Assembly (NCBI GenBank): GCA_958430865.1
Contig: CAUDNR010002190.1
Coordinates: 25,134 to 89,133, forward strand
Origin: Entrophospora sp. SA101
Taxonomy: Eukaryota > Glomeromycota > Glomeromycetes > Entrophosporales > Entrophosporaceae
DNA length: 64,000 nucleotides
Reading direction: 5' to 3'
The notes below the pieces were generated by a model. It made no database searches. It saw only the letters and a list, made by a program, of their open reading frames with translations, and was not told the DNA's origin. The position numbers and the translations under genes are program-made. Below are positions 32,259 through 44,547 of this stretch, one piece after another. Position 1 is the stretch's first letter. Each line of letters opens with the position of its first letter.

Positions 32259-34033
32259 CCCGAATTCGTGATTGTGAAAAGCGTATACTTTCTCTCTTTT
32301 ATCAAAAAAATTCCAATGAACTCTCTCGCACACCAGGTCATGAAAATATTCGTGCAGAACTTGCAATAGCTCGACCCAATGATTTGCCTACAGCAATTAA
32401 AGGACATCGTGAATGGGATAAAGATAGCATTTCCTATAAACTTGATCAATCCCCTGCTGTAACATCATTTGTTGAGGTTGAGCATCAAAAACGTCTCTCA
32501 GCAAGAAATTTTATCGAGATTTCATGTAGCCTTATTGCTAGTACTGGGGCAAGTCTCAAACTAATAAAAATGGATGAGAGCCGAGGAGTTATAGGGATTC
32601 GTAAAAAAGTTCGTAATGAAATTAGGGCTGAAGTATCGGTTATCAAGCATACAGATTTTGATGCAGTCGCCACTTCTCGAAATCTTACTCCTGAGGAAGC
32701 TGAATTTCTTAAACTTGATTCAGAACGCTCAGTTGCAGATACTATGGCACTTAAACGTTTTTATATGTGGAACCTTTATGATGGAAATGGTATGAGCATC
32801 GAGGATTGGAATAAACTCTGCGATAAAGATTTTGTAGAACGTTTTAGTCCACCCGAACCTAGAAAACATTTCTTGCATCTATCTCATTTTTACAAGCAAG
32901 GTTATGATGAAGAGAGTGCAATAGAAGAATTAAAGGCCAAAGATATCACACAATGGGAAGATACATGTTATAATGCTAAAGATAATTTCGAGGATTCCGT
33001 AGCAAAAGATTTACGCAAAACATATTCAGCAAATCATTGGGAAGCTGTATGCGGGCTTTTACAGTCGCTTGGTTTTACAGGTATAGATGATAAACGCATT
33101 CTCTGTGACGATCAGGTAAAAGTTGCATTTGAGGCATCTCGTGAAAAATTTATAGAAATTCGAAGTCAATCTTTATTGCTCTTTGGCTTCAAGTCTCGTG
33201 CAAAGGAAATACCAGATCTTAAATCGGCTATAAAAGCAATTAATGCAATTGTTGGCAATTGGTGCGGTTATACTATAAATAGTGAACGAAAATTGATAGG
33301 TCCTAAAGAAAAAAGAGTTTGGAAATATTCATATCAAATTAACCGAAAGCCATATAAACGACGTGGTTTCGATAATCAAGAAGAAGTAATGGCTAGAAAG
33401 TTAGATAATCCTGAATATCGCTCTAAAGTCCCAGTTCTTCCATCATATAAGTCAAAGGTGAGTGATGAGATTCAGGACTTTTTCGATTCTATACCTATTA
33501 CTAACAATACTACTTTAGAATATGCTGAGCGTGAAATTTCTGACTCATCTAGTAATGCGATTGATGAAAAAGCTTTATCTTTACCGGAGGCAGACACACA
33601 GTGGCTAAAAATGCCAGCTCAAGATCAATCAATCGATTCAAATAAAATAAGTGAACATAGAGAGGATCATATTCAAGATGTATGCTATGTCAATACTATT
33701 GATGAAGCCGGTACAGCTGAGAAAAAAATATCTGAATCTCTAATTTCTTTATCTTCAGAATTCCTTATTAAAAGCGAATCTGATATAGATATCCTTATTC
33801 TTCTTTTACAGCAAAAATATCAAATGTCTCAAGAAAAATTAGATCAATGGAGAAAAAAGATTGCCTTTGAAATGCGGGATAATCAAAATTACTGGAAAAA
33901 AGAGCGCGAAAGCATGAATGAAGCTGAGTTCTTGGAATATAAGCGAAATTTTGAAACTAAATTGGGTATTCCTACTACTCCGCACAAAAGAGAATTGAAA
34001 AATAAATCTTTAGCCTTTATCGAATATGCGTAA
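32259..34033 (+). CDS. Large cassette protein, 5'-truncated; possible replication/origin-binding C-terminus
   Basis: About 590 codons are open from the gap edge to 34033; the start lies in the gap. Residues after the gap include LTPEEAEFLKLDSERSVADT, then KRFYMWNLY and a helical segment, HWEAVCGLLQSLGFTGIDD, and FGFKSRAKEIPDLKSAIKAI followed by a WCGYTI motif. The helical pattern (EAE..K...R......ALKRF) resembles the part after the helicase in viral and plasmid-type replication or origin-binding proteins. This is a weak, memory-based similarity; no helicase motif is visible because the N-terminus is missing. The last 150 residues are an acidic linker and a Gln/Lys-rich helix ending FIEYA. Orphan copies of this 3' end lie at 3855, 26828 and 60820. 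Confidence 0.4.
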
Positions 34034-34655
34034 CTGTTGTTCAAGATAATACAATCTAGTTAAGTAGTAATTTCTGGAGACAAGAGATTGCTACATTCAG
34101 CTAGTTATATATCTGGGTAAAGGGATTTTTGTCGCCTCTTACAAATAAGTATAAGAAAAAATTCAAATAAAAAATTAATATTCCTAGATCAATAATAAGG
34201 AGTTTTTGTGTCGTGTAATTATGCTTTGGGTATCTACCAGATATATATTATAAAATTATGCTTTGGACGTCTATCAGATATATATAAAATAAAATTATAC
34301 TTTGGACGTCTACCAGTATAAAGATATCAACTACACGAGAAATGGTTTAAAAATCGAGAAACATGGCTGGTATTTGGTAGCATATCAAGGTATAATTATG
34401 TGTCATAGACACTAACTTCGTTATTACAGGTATATATATATTATAAAATTATGCTTTGGGTATAAAAATTGGTAGTATCCCAAAGTATTTTTAACATGAA
34501 GTGATAGTAATCGAAAGTATCAACTATGCAAGAAAGATTTCCAGGATCGCAAAACATAGTATACTGATGGTAGACGCCCAAAGTAAAATTATTACAGAAA
34601 GATATATATTATAAAAATTATGCTTTGGATGTCTACCAATAACTGCTAACAATTC
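34034..34655. other. AT-rich cassette flank, no gene
   Basis: 34045-34215 is the inverted counterpart of 26640-26827. 34220-34640 has repeated phrases around ATTATGCTTTGG and GACGTCTACCAG, loosely related to the CTTTGGGATA repeats at 26228. No coding region is seen. Confidence 0.7.
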
Positions 34656-34975
34656 GGCACTACGTGCCTCATCCTTGGGTTACCAAATAGGATAACGATT
34701 CGGCACTACGTGCCTCATCCTCGGGTTACCAAATAGGATAATGATTCGGCACTACGTGCCTCATCCTCGGGTCACCAAATAGGATAACGATTCGGCACTA
34801 CGTGCCTCATCCTCGCGTTTCCAAATAGGATAACAATTCGGCACTACGTGCCTCATCCTCGATTGATATTCGAACACATCATACAAAGCCAGGTCACGAA
34901 TACTATTTCGGCACTATGTGCCTCAACTCTGGCCCTAATCGAGGAATTAATCAGAAAGCTAAGGCACTACGTGCC
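34656..34975. repeat. GGCACTACGTGCC hairpin array (copy D)
   Basis: Inverted copy of the array at 25699-26064, with seven hairpin cores and one unit fewer at the cassette side. Confidence 0.93.
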
Positions 34976-35247
34976 GGGTTCGGGCATAGCCCTCACATCG
35001 GGCCCACAAATGATGATATATGACTGAATGCATCGTCAGATATATTTTTTACCCATGTAGCCTAATAGTAGAAATCGGCCACAATCATCAAACCAGCATA
35101 CGAATGACGAGGCAAAAGCAAAACGCATGCTACACTGGCACGTGTCTCAGTAGCTCTTAAATGGCAATATAAATGCGATCTACATATCATCAAATCATTA
35201 AAAGGAAGCAAATAACAAGCTTATTAGAGGTCAAAATGAGTAGCTAT

Positions 35248-35394
35248 AAAATAAGTAGGTAGCAATATACCTATAAGTAGGTAACAGTCTAATCATAAGT
35301 AGGTAACAGTCTAACGTAAGTAGGTAACAGTATAACGTAAGTAGGTAACAGTATATATATACTGTTACCTACTTACGTTATACTGTTACCTACT
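35248..35394. repeat. 76-bp palindrome array (copy D)
   Basis: Inverted copy of 25280-25426; the palindrome is unchanged. Confidence 0.9.
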
Positions 35395-36587
35395 AAGCTG
35401 AAAAATTTTGAAGAATCAAATAAAAGTGAAAACAGGTTTGATTTTGATATTTAATTATTCAATATAATTAACTATTCAATGTAATTAATGATTCAATTAA
35501 ATATATAAATCAAACCTTTAGTATAAAAAAGTGCAAGTTGAATAAATTAAATAAAGATTTAATTGCTGTTTATTATACACACATTTACCCGTTGCAAAAA
35601 AATCAAAGAAATATTGAAAACAAAGAAAAAGATTTACTTGATTATAAATTTTGTCTTGAATCTGTTCAATATATATTATATTTATCTATTGTTAAAAAAC
35701 CTAAGCGGGACTGTGGTAGATGTTATTGGTAGAAGTTGATGGTTTGCTGAGCTGGGAAAAACCTATCTTGTAAGCAAAATTAAATTCTTTATGATGAAGA
35801 CATAAAATTATTTCATATTTGAGATCAAATAAAAATTTTACGTATCCTTAGCATTGATAGAAACAACCATTAAAGAATGGGTGTTGTTTATCAGAATATA
35901 CATTGTTATATATACAGTGTCATAATTAGTGATGCAGATATCCGTCACCGAAATGATTGACTGACATTTAGTCAACCGTTTTCCGACAGTGTGTTTTCTA
36001 AAGTGCAATTAATAAAACTAGCCTCGATTTAATTTGTATAAAGTGGTCAGTTAGTCAATGAAATGAGTTGTTGGGAAAACATCATGTTGGGGACCCTAAT
36101 AAATAACTTTCAATTTCATTAGCTTCACTACAATAATCATTTTCTGCTCTAAAGAAAGTGAGATGTATTTCAAATACAATAAAGTAATTTGCAAATGCTG
36201 ACGTTTCTCCATATTGAAAATTTACGAACATTTAGCAGAAAATGAGCTTTGAAAATTTTAATATTAACAGGCTTTTTGGTAAAATGTGGATACCGATCTT
36301 CCCAGTGGAGGACAAATTATCATTGACATTTGAGTAGTGTAATACAAATTCTTATTAGAATTATCGTTTTATCTGTCTACTCGAATTATTCGTTTATAAA
36401 ATGTAAAATATTAATTCACAGCTTGATGCAACAAATTCTATATGATTTTTATTTTTATTGTTAAGGGTTTTAACCCATTTGTAAAACTATTTTGTGTTTA
36501 TAATCAATATTATTACTATGGCTTAAGAAAATAAAATAAAAAGTCAGTTGCTATTGTTTATTATTATTATCACTATATGATATTCGA

Positions 36588-36623
<36 letters not shown>

Positions 36624-38357
36624 ATTAATATTAATCCTTAATTTTATTCGAATTTTTAATTGATTTTATTCGAATTATCAAATTTTATTAATTTTATTCG
36701 AATTATCGGTTTTATTCGAATTATTAGTATTAGTATTAGTTTATTCATTTTATTCGAATAAGATTCTTAACGAATAAAACGAATAATTTAAATAAACCTT
36801 ATTCTAATAGAAACCCTATATTTGAGCCAGCATTTACAAATCTGGCATTTCAATAAGGAATCTTAATGAACAAGTCACGATATAAATTTAAGAGCACATA
36901 CTAAATTTATTATTTCTAATTAATTATATTGTCATAATTTTCACCTTTTCGTCACATTTACCATTTCGTCAACTTTGTCAGATGTGACGGAATTAATAAT
37001 GATAACAATTGACGATATGATTTCCCGCTCACAAAAACAATTACATCAATTTCAGAGGATTGAACGAATACAATATAAATATTATTAAAAACAATAATCC
37101 ATAAATTTAGTTTAATAAAATGTGCAAACGAAAAGCAAAAGAATCATCAAAAGTATTATTTAGGCGAAACAAAGCTCAAAATGTTTTTTATAGCCCAAGT
37201 TAACGAAGGGAAACGCCTTTTAAAAATTCGACAATTTCCAATTTGTACTTTCACGTGAGGCTTGTCCACTCGACAACTTTTGGGGATTTCGTGACGAATT
37301 GCGTTCGAGCAACAAATTTATTTTGAATGTCAACTATTGTAAATTTTTATGAGAAATTTTTTACATAGTACGCAAGTCGTGCTTACTTGACTGTTTTTGA
37401 GCGTTTCAAAGGCAAAGTGCAAAAGGTTAAGTATCAATTGTCAAAACCGATAGTTTAGCGTTTGAACGGGTCATTTAGATATTAATATCATATTAATAAT
37501 AATATTATTATTCTAAATCTCTCTTTCGATGACTTTTTAAAAAAGCTAACCGATCCGCATAAGACCGAATTGTTTTACAGGTATCAGAATTGATCCTTCA
37601 GTAGGCACTTCCAATTGTTTTTTAAATGCTTTCACAAGACCCTCAGTAATTTTATCATTATCAGAACCCCATTAACCATCCCTTCTTCTGGATTATTTAA
37701 AAATTTATCAACTGGCATAGCATTAGATAGGTTAAATAAGTTCTTCTAATGCAGGAACATTGGTTTCTCTAACATTGTCAACAGTATTAATTTATCAATA
37801 ATATAACAAGCATTTGATTAATTAAATATCCATACACAAAAATTACTTAACAATTCATTATCATTATTATGCAACCAAATTTTAATGAATCCTATATTGA
37901 GTTCAAATTTAGTAAAAATCTTTTAAGCATTCCAAAATGATGTCTTGTGTGTTACTACTTTGTACATCCCGGATATTCACAATTGAAAGTTTTTGTTCCA
38001 AGATGACATTTTATGTGTTTAATCAAAGCTCTGGACGAGCCGAGCCAGCTCGATTTGATGCTATATACTATTTCATAATGTTTTTATTTTTGCAACCCAT
38101 TACCTAAAAAATAATTTAAGAGCATATTCTCTTGATTTCAACCCGAACTTGAAAAATTCAAGTTTAACTCGGGCCTGAATCAACTTATAGTTTCTATTTG
38201 AACAAGTTTATTTGAATTATTTATTGTATTTGAATAAAACGAATAAACGAATAATTCGAATAAGAATTTGCATTGCGAATAGAAACTATAGCTCAACTTG
38301 ATAACAATAAATATTTTTTAAACGTTTTGCATTGCGTTTTTCTCCACAAATATTTTA

Positions 38358-38476
38358 TACAGTTAAGCATCGTTTCGACGAATTATAATTAAACTCGCAT
38401 CGCGAATTTTTAAAATCATATAAAACTCGTTGAAACGTGATTTTAAATAGATTCGTTGAAGCGAGGTTTAACTGTA
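38358..38476. mobile_element. 119-bp pogo/Tc1-like MITE (copy D)
   Basis: Same element as 10719-10837, in the same orientation. Confidence 0.72.
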
Positions 38477-38820
38477 TGCATATGTTTCAGAACTTAAAAA
38501 AAAGATTTTTTATTAGAAGCACAAATATTGTTAAAACATAGAATCATTTGAAATTTTTTAAAATTTTCGGAATTTTAGTCTGTTATAAAGAAGATTATTA
38601 TGCAGGAAATAATAAACTATTTTGTAAATATTGTTCAATAAACGAACTCAAGTTTGTGTAAAAAGTAGCCCATATATTCTATAATAAAGTATGACGTCGA
38701 TGAATTCTACCCTTAAAAAAATTTTTCCCCAATTTAAAGCAGAGCCTGGCTGGGCAATTATAATTGAAGTCATGTGCTCAATGCTAGAAAATTTATTTTT
38801 GTCATCCTGGTAGATCCACT

Positions 38821-39108
38821 TTAAAAGCTATGAGCATTAAATTTTGACAGAATAGATGGTTCCCATTTAAGGATACCGGCTGCAACTTTTGATGATGGTT
38901 GCGTCATATAAAAATGATTGCAACCACTGGTTGCAACCGTCTTTACGACCATTTTTTTTTCCTTTTTTGGATTGCGACATGGAACATTATTCCCATTATT
39001 TAAAAAATGAGATTTGATGATGATACCTTTTACTTTTATATAAGTTTTAATCAATGGATCTTGATTCCAAAAAGCTACATTTTTTACTATGTTATTTCGG
39101 TAAATCAC
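38821..39108 (-). CDS. Small hypothetical protein divergent to HRD3 (copy D)
   Basis: Copy of the 95-codon ORF at 11182-11469, unchanged although the neighbouring HRD3 copy is decayed; unknown function. Confidence 0.27.
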   Translation of the reverse strand: MIYRNNIVKNVAFWNQDPLIKTYIKVKGIIIKSHFLNNGNNVPCRNPKKEKKMVVKTVATSGCNHFYMTQPSSKVAAGILKWEPSILSKFNAHSF

Positions 39109-39228
39109 GTGTTAGATACTGTGTAAAGTTTTACAATGTAGCTATACATGTGACAACGTGGAAAATTTTGCTTGAATAATCATTCTTCTACAAGTTGAAG
39201 AATTATGTAATATATATTATTAATCTTT

Positions 39229-41594
39229 ATGAGCAACAGTAATAATAATAATAAGAGAGAAATGTGCAAAAAATTTTTACTTATTTTCTACATTACATTT
39301 TATGTGATTAATTATTATATATTTGTTCAAGTTGAAGCGGCAACCCCTACTAGTGAAGCGTCTCAAAGCACAAATACACCTTCGATTCAATCATCAATAT
39401 CAAATAATGTTAAATATAATTCTTACAATAATGATCATCAAATCAATGGTATGTTAAAATAAATAAATAATGAATTGGTTGACTCATTGATACATTAAAT
39501 GATTAATTCTAAGCCCTCACCATCTATTCCATTTTTACATTTGGATAGCTGATGAATTATATCAAACAGCATCGACACTACTATATTCAATAAAGGGATT
39601 ATTATCATCAAGAGAAAAAACATATACTACTACTAACATTAGCGATGACAATTCAGATCTTAATATTTTCAATATTTTCTACAAGTATTTTTCTAAAACC
39701 ATTTATTTTATATTTAAAATAAATCTACCACAATCATCACCATCTTTAGAATTTCAAAATATGGGAAAGCAACTAGCAACCAATAATATAATAAAAGAAT
39801 TATTAAAAGTCATAGAACTATTATTAGAAAAAGCTGCTTTTGAGTTTGGCCATGATGATGCTTTGTATACTTTGGCAGACATGAACTTTGCAAGTGTTTC
39901 TTTACTTTTTTTTACTTGAGTAATTCATGATAAAATATTTAACAACTTTGAACTTTGCAAGTGTTTCTTTACTTTTTTTTACTTGAGTAATTCATGATAA
40001 AATATTTAACAACTTTATTTTTTTATTAGTATGGAAAATATACATATCCTCGTAATCTTACAGCAGCTTTTAATTATTATCAAGAATTAGCAAATAGATC
40101 TGGTAATTCAACTGCCCAACAAATGATTGGTTTTATGTATGCAACTGGAATTGATGATGTGGTTGAAAGAGATCAAGTAAAGGTATTGTGTATATTTGTG
40201 TCGAAATTTATTGGTTTGAAAAGATTTTTAGGATATCAACAGATACATATATAGCTTACATTTATAATCACAATATCTCCTTTATAATTAATCGATCAGG
40301 CATTATTGTACCATAAATTTGCCGCATCTGGTCACGATACTGCTGCTGAAATGACTTTGGCATATCGTTATTTAATGGGAATTGGCGTACCAAAAAGTTG
40401 TGAAGATTCTTTGTTTTATTATAAACGTGTTGCTGACAAAGGTAAACTTTCAATTAATTATATAGTAAAGGAAGATAATTTATACAAATTAAAATCACAA
40501 TAATCGACATTATGTACCCATTTTTATTTCTATTTAATATTATAAAATAGAACCTCCAAAAAAAATTAGATTATATGACGAGAATGGTGGTATTTATGGA
40601 TATGGCGCAAGTGCTAGTTCACCTTCTAAATTAATTAATCAACCTGTTTGGGATGATATTTTAGAATATTATCAATACATGGCCAATAAAGGTGATATCA
40701 ATGCTCAGGTAATTTCAATCAATCTATTTATAAAAAAATATATTAGTGTAAATGATCAATATATATATATTTATACAACAGATAGGTTTAGGCCAATTAT
40801 TTTATCAAGGAACTAGAAGTATTTCTCAAAATTTTGAATTGGCATTAAAATATTTAAAACTTGCTGCAAATCAATATTGGAAGTCATCATCATCGTCGTC
40901 GTCAGGTGCTTCAATGTTAAATGATCCAATCTTATCATATTCATTATCTTCACCAACATCATCTCCTCCTACAACTAATCTAGAAGTTGTCCAAGCAGCT
41001 GGTCAAGCAGCTGGAATATTAGGTCAAATGTATTTGAGAGGTGAAGGCGTTGAACAAAATAATCGAACCGCCTTGAAATGGTTTCTTAGAGGTGTTAAAC
41101 TTTCTAATCCTACTGCACTAAACGGACTTGGTTTGATGCATATGAACGGTGTTGAAGTTCAAAAGGTATAGTTTGATTTTTAAAAAAGAAAAAATAACGA
41201 TTATATTAATTAATTCATTTCTAATTATGTTAGAGTTATGAAAATGCAATGAATTTGTTTAAACTCGCAGCCAAATTAGATTATCCTGATGCTTCGGCTA
41301 ATTTGGGCTTAATATTTTGTACTTGTCAACGTATATTTAACTAATTTCAATATTACTTTTTCAAATAAATACTTATTAATTATTTTATTTTTAATTTTTC
41401 AAGTTCAAAAAGGAGAATTCAAATTAGCATATGATTGCTTCCAAGAGGCGGCAGATCAATCAAATCATCTACTTGCCGTTTATTATTTAGCTGAATTGTC
41501 TACAAATGGTTTCGGTACTAATCCATCTTGTTCAACGGCCGTGACTGTAATTATCATGAATAAATTTTTTTGTTTAAAAAAAATTTTTTATATT
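39229..41594 (+). pseudogene. HRD3: HRD3/SEL1L-like gene, 3'-truncated and altered (copy D)
   Basis: Exons 1-8 are recognisable: 39229-39448, 39549-39895, 40030-40182, 40300-40441, 40551-40708, 40782-41165, 41234-41330 and 41404-41546. Exons 9-11, with the last Sel1 repeats and the membrane anchor, are gone; the sequence jumps at about 41594 into the spacer. Intron 2 has a 67-bp tandem duplication that repeats the donor site. The original acceptor of exon 5 (TATAG) is changed to TATTT and 15 codons are lost, but a new AAAATAG at 40544-40550 restores splicing phase, replacing those 15 codons by one Glu. Without anchor and C-terminal repeats the product could not work as Hrd3. Confidence 0.85.
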
Positions 41595-42140
41595 TAAACG
41601 ATTATTATATATTTTCTCTTAAGGAGTGGCGTAACACGATAATTTTTAATAACAATACCATTAATCTAAGAAAGAAAGACCTTGACAGTTTAAGAAAAAG
41701 GTTTATAAGTGTAATTGTGATGTTACGACAGTGAAAATCATGCCATTGTGTAGCTTAGGTTCTATGTATGGGCAATTGGACAATAGAAACAGGCCCATTA
41801 GGTAGTCGGTCAACTATCTAGATCAAATATATAAGTCTCATACGGAAGCTCCAGGAATATGTGGTTAGGGACCTCTCTGACCAAAATTGAGTTTTTTGCA
41901 TAATATATATCTATATTATAAGGATTACAACGGTGAGAAAATCAGACCATGTTTTCTTGGCACAATAGTGAGATAGATGCAAGACTTTAAAAATTTAATA
42001 TAAATATCAAAAAACATGTTTTATGTTCCTAACCACATTTTGCCTCCTAAACGTCAAAATAGTCATTTAAAAAAAATGCAAGAGACAAAATTTTAATGTT
42101 TTTGATAATAATAAACTTTTAGGTCCTGATGTAAATATAT

Positions 42141-42894
42141 ATGATTTCCTTGGACGAAATAATAATTGGTAAATCATCATCTGACAATGAATCAAATGAT
42201 GAAATTTGGTATGATGAGAATGATTTTGACCTTCAATTTTTTGAAAAACGATGGCAGCAAGTCCTATTCAAAAATATCTTCTGTTATATTGGTAATTACG
42301 ATTAGCAATTGACACCATTTTTTCCAAAAAAAAGATTCTCTAGATGATATTGTGGTTGATAGCAATGATAATGATGACCATATGTATAGAAAGTGGTGAA
42401 ATCGATTTAATTAAAAAGTTTGAGGACGTTTTGTCAACATTATCAGTTCTAGAGAAAGATAAAAATAATGATTCTGGTGATAAAATACGCTTCCAAACAA
42501 TGCGCCAATCTTTTAGATTACGCATTAAAGATTATGGTGCACATAATGCAAGCAAAATAATTGCAGAGCATATTGGTGCAAAACCTTGATGTGCTTGTTT
42601 GATTCGGACATGGTCTAATTAATTTCTAAAGGATGGGCGATATACTTCCAATTTCAAGAAGATGGAAACACCAAAAATCAAAAGTTTAATGTATGGTGAA
42701 AACCTTCATGGATTACTCGTGGAATACCTTTGGTCAAAAAGTGTATTAAAGATTTTAAAAAATACATGAAGAAGAAATATTCCCTTCAATTGAAATTGAA
42801 GAAAAAAAAAATAAGTGAACCAATTGTACATGTGTGGCTGGGAAAACTTGGATGTAATCACCAGAAAATTCGTAAAGATATCTACTTGGATTAA
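42141..42894 (+). pseudogene. Degenerate DDE-transposase N-terminal fragment (inverted copy)
   Basis: Plus-strand copy of the relic at 16286-17040. An ORF of about 54 codons starts at 42141 (ISLDEIIIGK), the 81-codon ORF is 42344-42589, and the broken remainder ends after WLGKLGCNHQKI at 42894. No catalytic domain is present. Confidence 0.5.
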
Positions 42895-43446
42895 TCATCA
42901 ATATCAGTGATTTGTTGACGAAAGGAAGGTATTTATTTATTCATTCTTATCTTTACAGATTCAAAACAAGGCATTTCCTTTCCAGGCGCAGTTGGCAGTT
43001 TTTGCATTTGACAATACAATCAGTCATTCATGTTTTGCTAGTGATGTTTTGATTGCTACCCGAATGAAGCTCGGGCCTAGTAGTGATAAATATACTTTTA
43101 GGGATGACATATTACCTATATAGTAATATTACATTTAGAAGATGGAAGGCCATAATAAAATATAGAAGTACTTTTGGCCAACTGACAGAAGAATTTCCCG
43201 AACACAGTCAAAGCTCGTTAAATTCATATTCGACAAATTCATAATCGCCTAAATTCAATAACTAATGCCAGTTATATTAAATTACACTCTATAATTTCAT
43301 AATCATAATGAAATTTCGATAATCGATAAAATCATAATTCTCTTACTTTTATTATAGGCTGTCTAATGTTGTTGTTTGACGAAATGTTGCCAAATTTGCA
43401 GCCGTCAAGTCAAAAATGACGTAAGTAAAATTGCTTCAAAGGCTTG

Positions 43447-43615
43447 TTATCAGTAGGTCCGACGTATTACTGGCAGAAATAAATTTTTTTTCTTTAATCC
43501 AAATATATTCTTATTATTAAACAATAAAAGTGACTGTATCACATGATTATAATATAAAGTTGCAAAAATAAGTTTATTTATTTCTGCCAGTGATTACATA
43601 GGACCTGCCTGATAA
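43447..43615. mobile_element. 169-bp MITE with 40-bp inverted ends
   Basis: Inverted copy of the element at 15565-15733. Confidence 0.75.
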
Positions 43616-43753
43616 TAAAATATAAAAAGCTTACAAAAAAATGTATATAATATATTCCGAGTCTCTTCAATTTTATATTTTTATATTTTTCTTGTCCAAT
43701 CTCTCAGTCGTACTAAATTTTTCTTTTAACACAATTACATACTCATTTATTAC

Positions 43754-44547
43754 TAAACTCGAACATTTCTTATATCAAGTATTTTAGGTTCCAGGATCAC
43801 TAATTTTAGTGTAGACCAACATAATTATTATGATCAAGTTACCTTGCAATAATAAACCTTTATTGACTAACTTTGAATAGGGAATAACTTTGGGTCCAAG
43901 CAGAGAAAAATAAAACTCTGATAAAATCATTATTTTTGTTAAATAAAGTTATTTATTAAAAATAAAAACGTTGTCTTTATTTTCTTTGTTTAAAGCACTT
44001 TGATAAAAGGGAACAGGCGTAGTTCCTTGGTAAAGGATAACAATTGTGGAGCTTTGGCAAAGAGCCACGTTTTATTTGCAAGCAAGGTTAGGACTAATGT
44101 TGATTAACTAGTAAGTGTTAATGAAGCGTCGTCCAATAGTTAATTGAAAACACTGGTAATATTATTGTAATCGTAAACATAAGGCTGTTAAACAAGATAT
44201 TTAAAGTAAATTTGGAAACCAATTAATTGACAAGCACCAAATTATTTGCAATTAACAAACAAGAGTAGCCCAAAAGTAAGCCATAATCAGCCATGCTTGT
44301 TAAATAATCGTATTAATCAAAGCAAAATATCACCATTTAACAAGAATAAAAATGTAAAAAGTTTATTATTTAAGAAATGAAATAAAAAGATAAATAATTA
44401 TAATGAATAAATTTATAGTGGAGATTAAATTGGTCATTCATCGATTCTTTTGTTAACTATTATTACTAGAATGCTTCTTAAATAATTATAATTAAAAAAT
44501 ATTGTAATATTTCAAATTAATTGATTTTATTCACATTTGTTAACATT
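43754..44547. other. 3' flank of the kinase pseudogene (left arm)
   Basis: No gene is seen. It contains the hairpin GGAAC-AGGCGTA-GTTCC (about 44009-44025) and an imperfect GTGGAGCTTTGGCAAAGAGC palindrome just after. The mirror copy is 48759-49552. Confidence 0.7.

Larger units (their letters stand above)
34656..41594 (+). repeat. Repeat unit copy D (decayed, HRD3 truncated)
   Basis: Inverted relative to C (pairs add up to about 60674). It differs by a 67-bp tandem duplication (about 39939-40015), a deletion/substitution at 40516-40551, and loss of everything after the start of HRD3 intron 8 (junction at about 41594, shared word TATT). Between 35733 and 38357 it holds no supported gene. Confidence 0.93.
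41595..43753. other. HRD3-kinase spacer, inverted copy
   Basis: Reverse complement of 49553-51711 (pairs add up to 93306). It holds the transposase relic (42141-42894), the hairpin near 43060-43076 and the 169-bp MITE (43447-43615). Nothing else is supported. Confidence 0.9.

Noticed and set aside
30259..34033. LTRs flanking gag
   Set aside because: No direct terminal repeat was found on both sides of the gag-pro region; the only long flanking matches are inverted.
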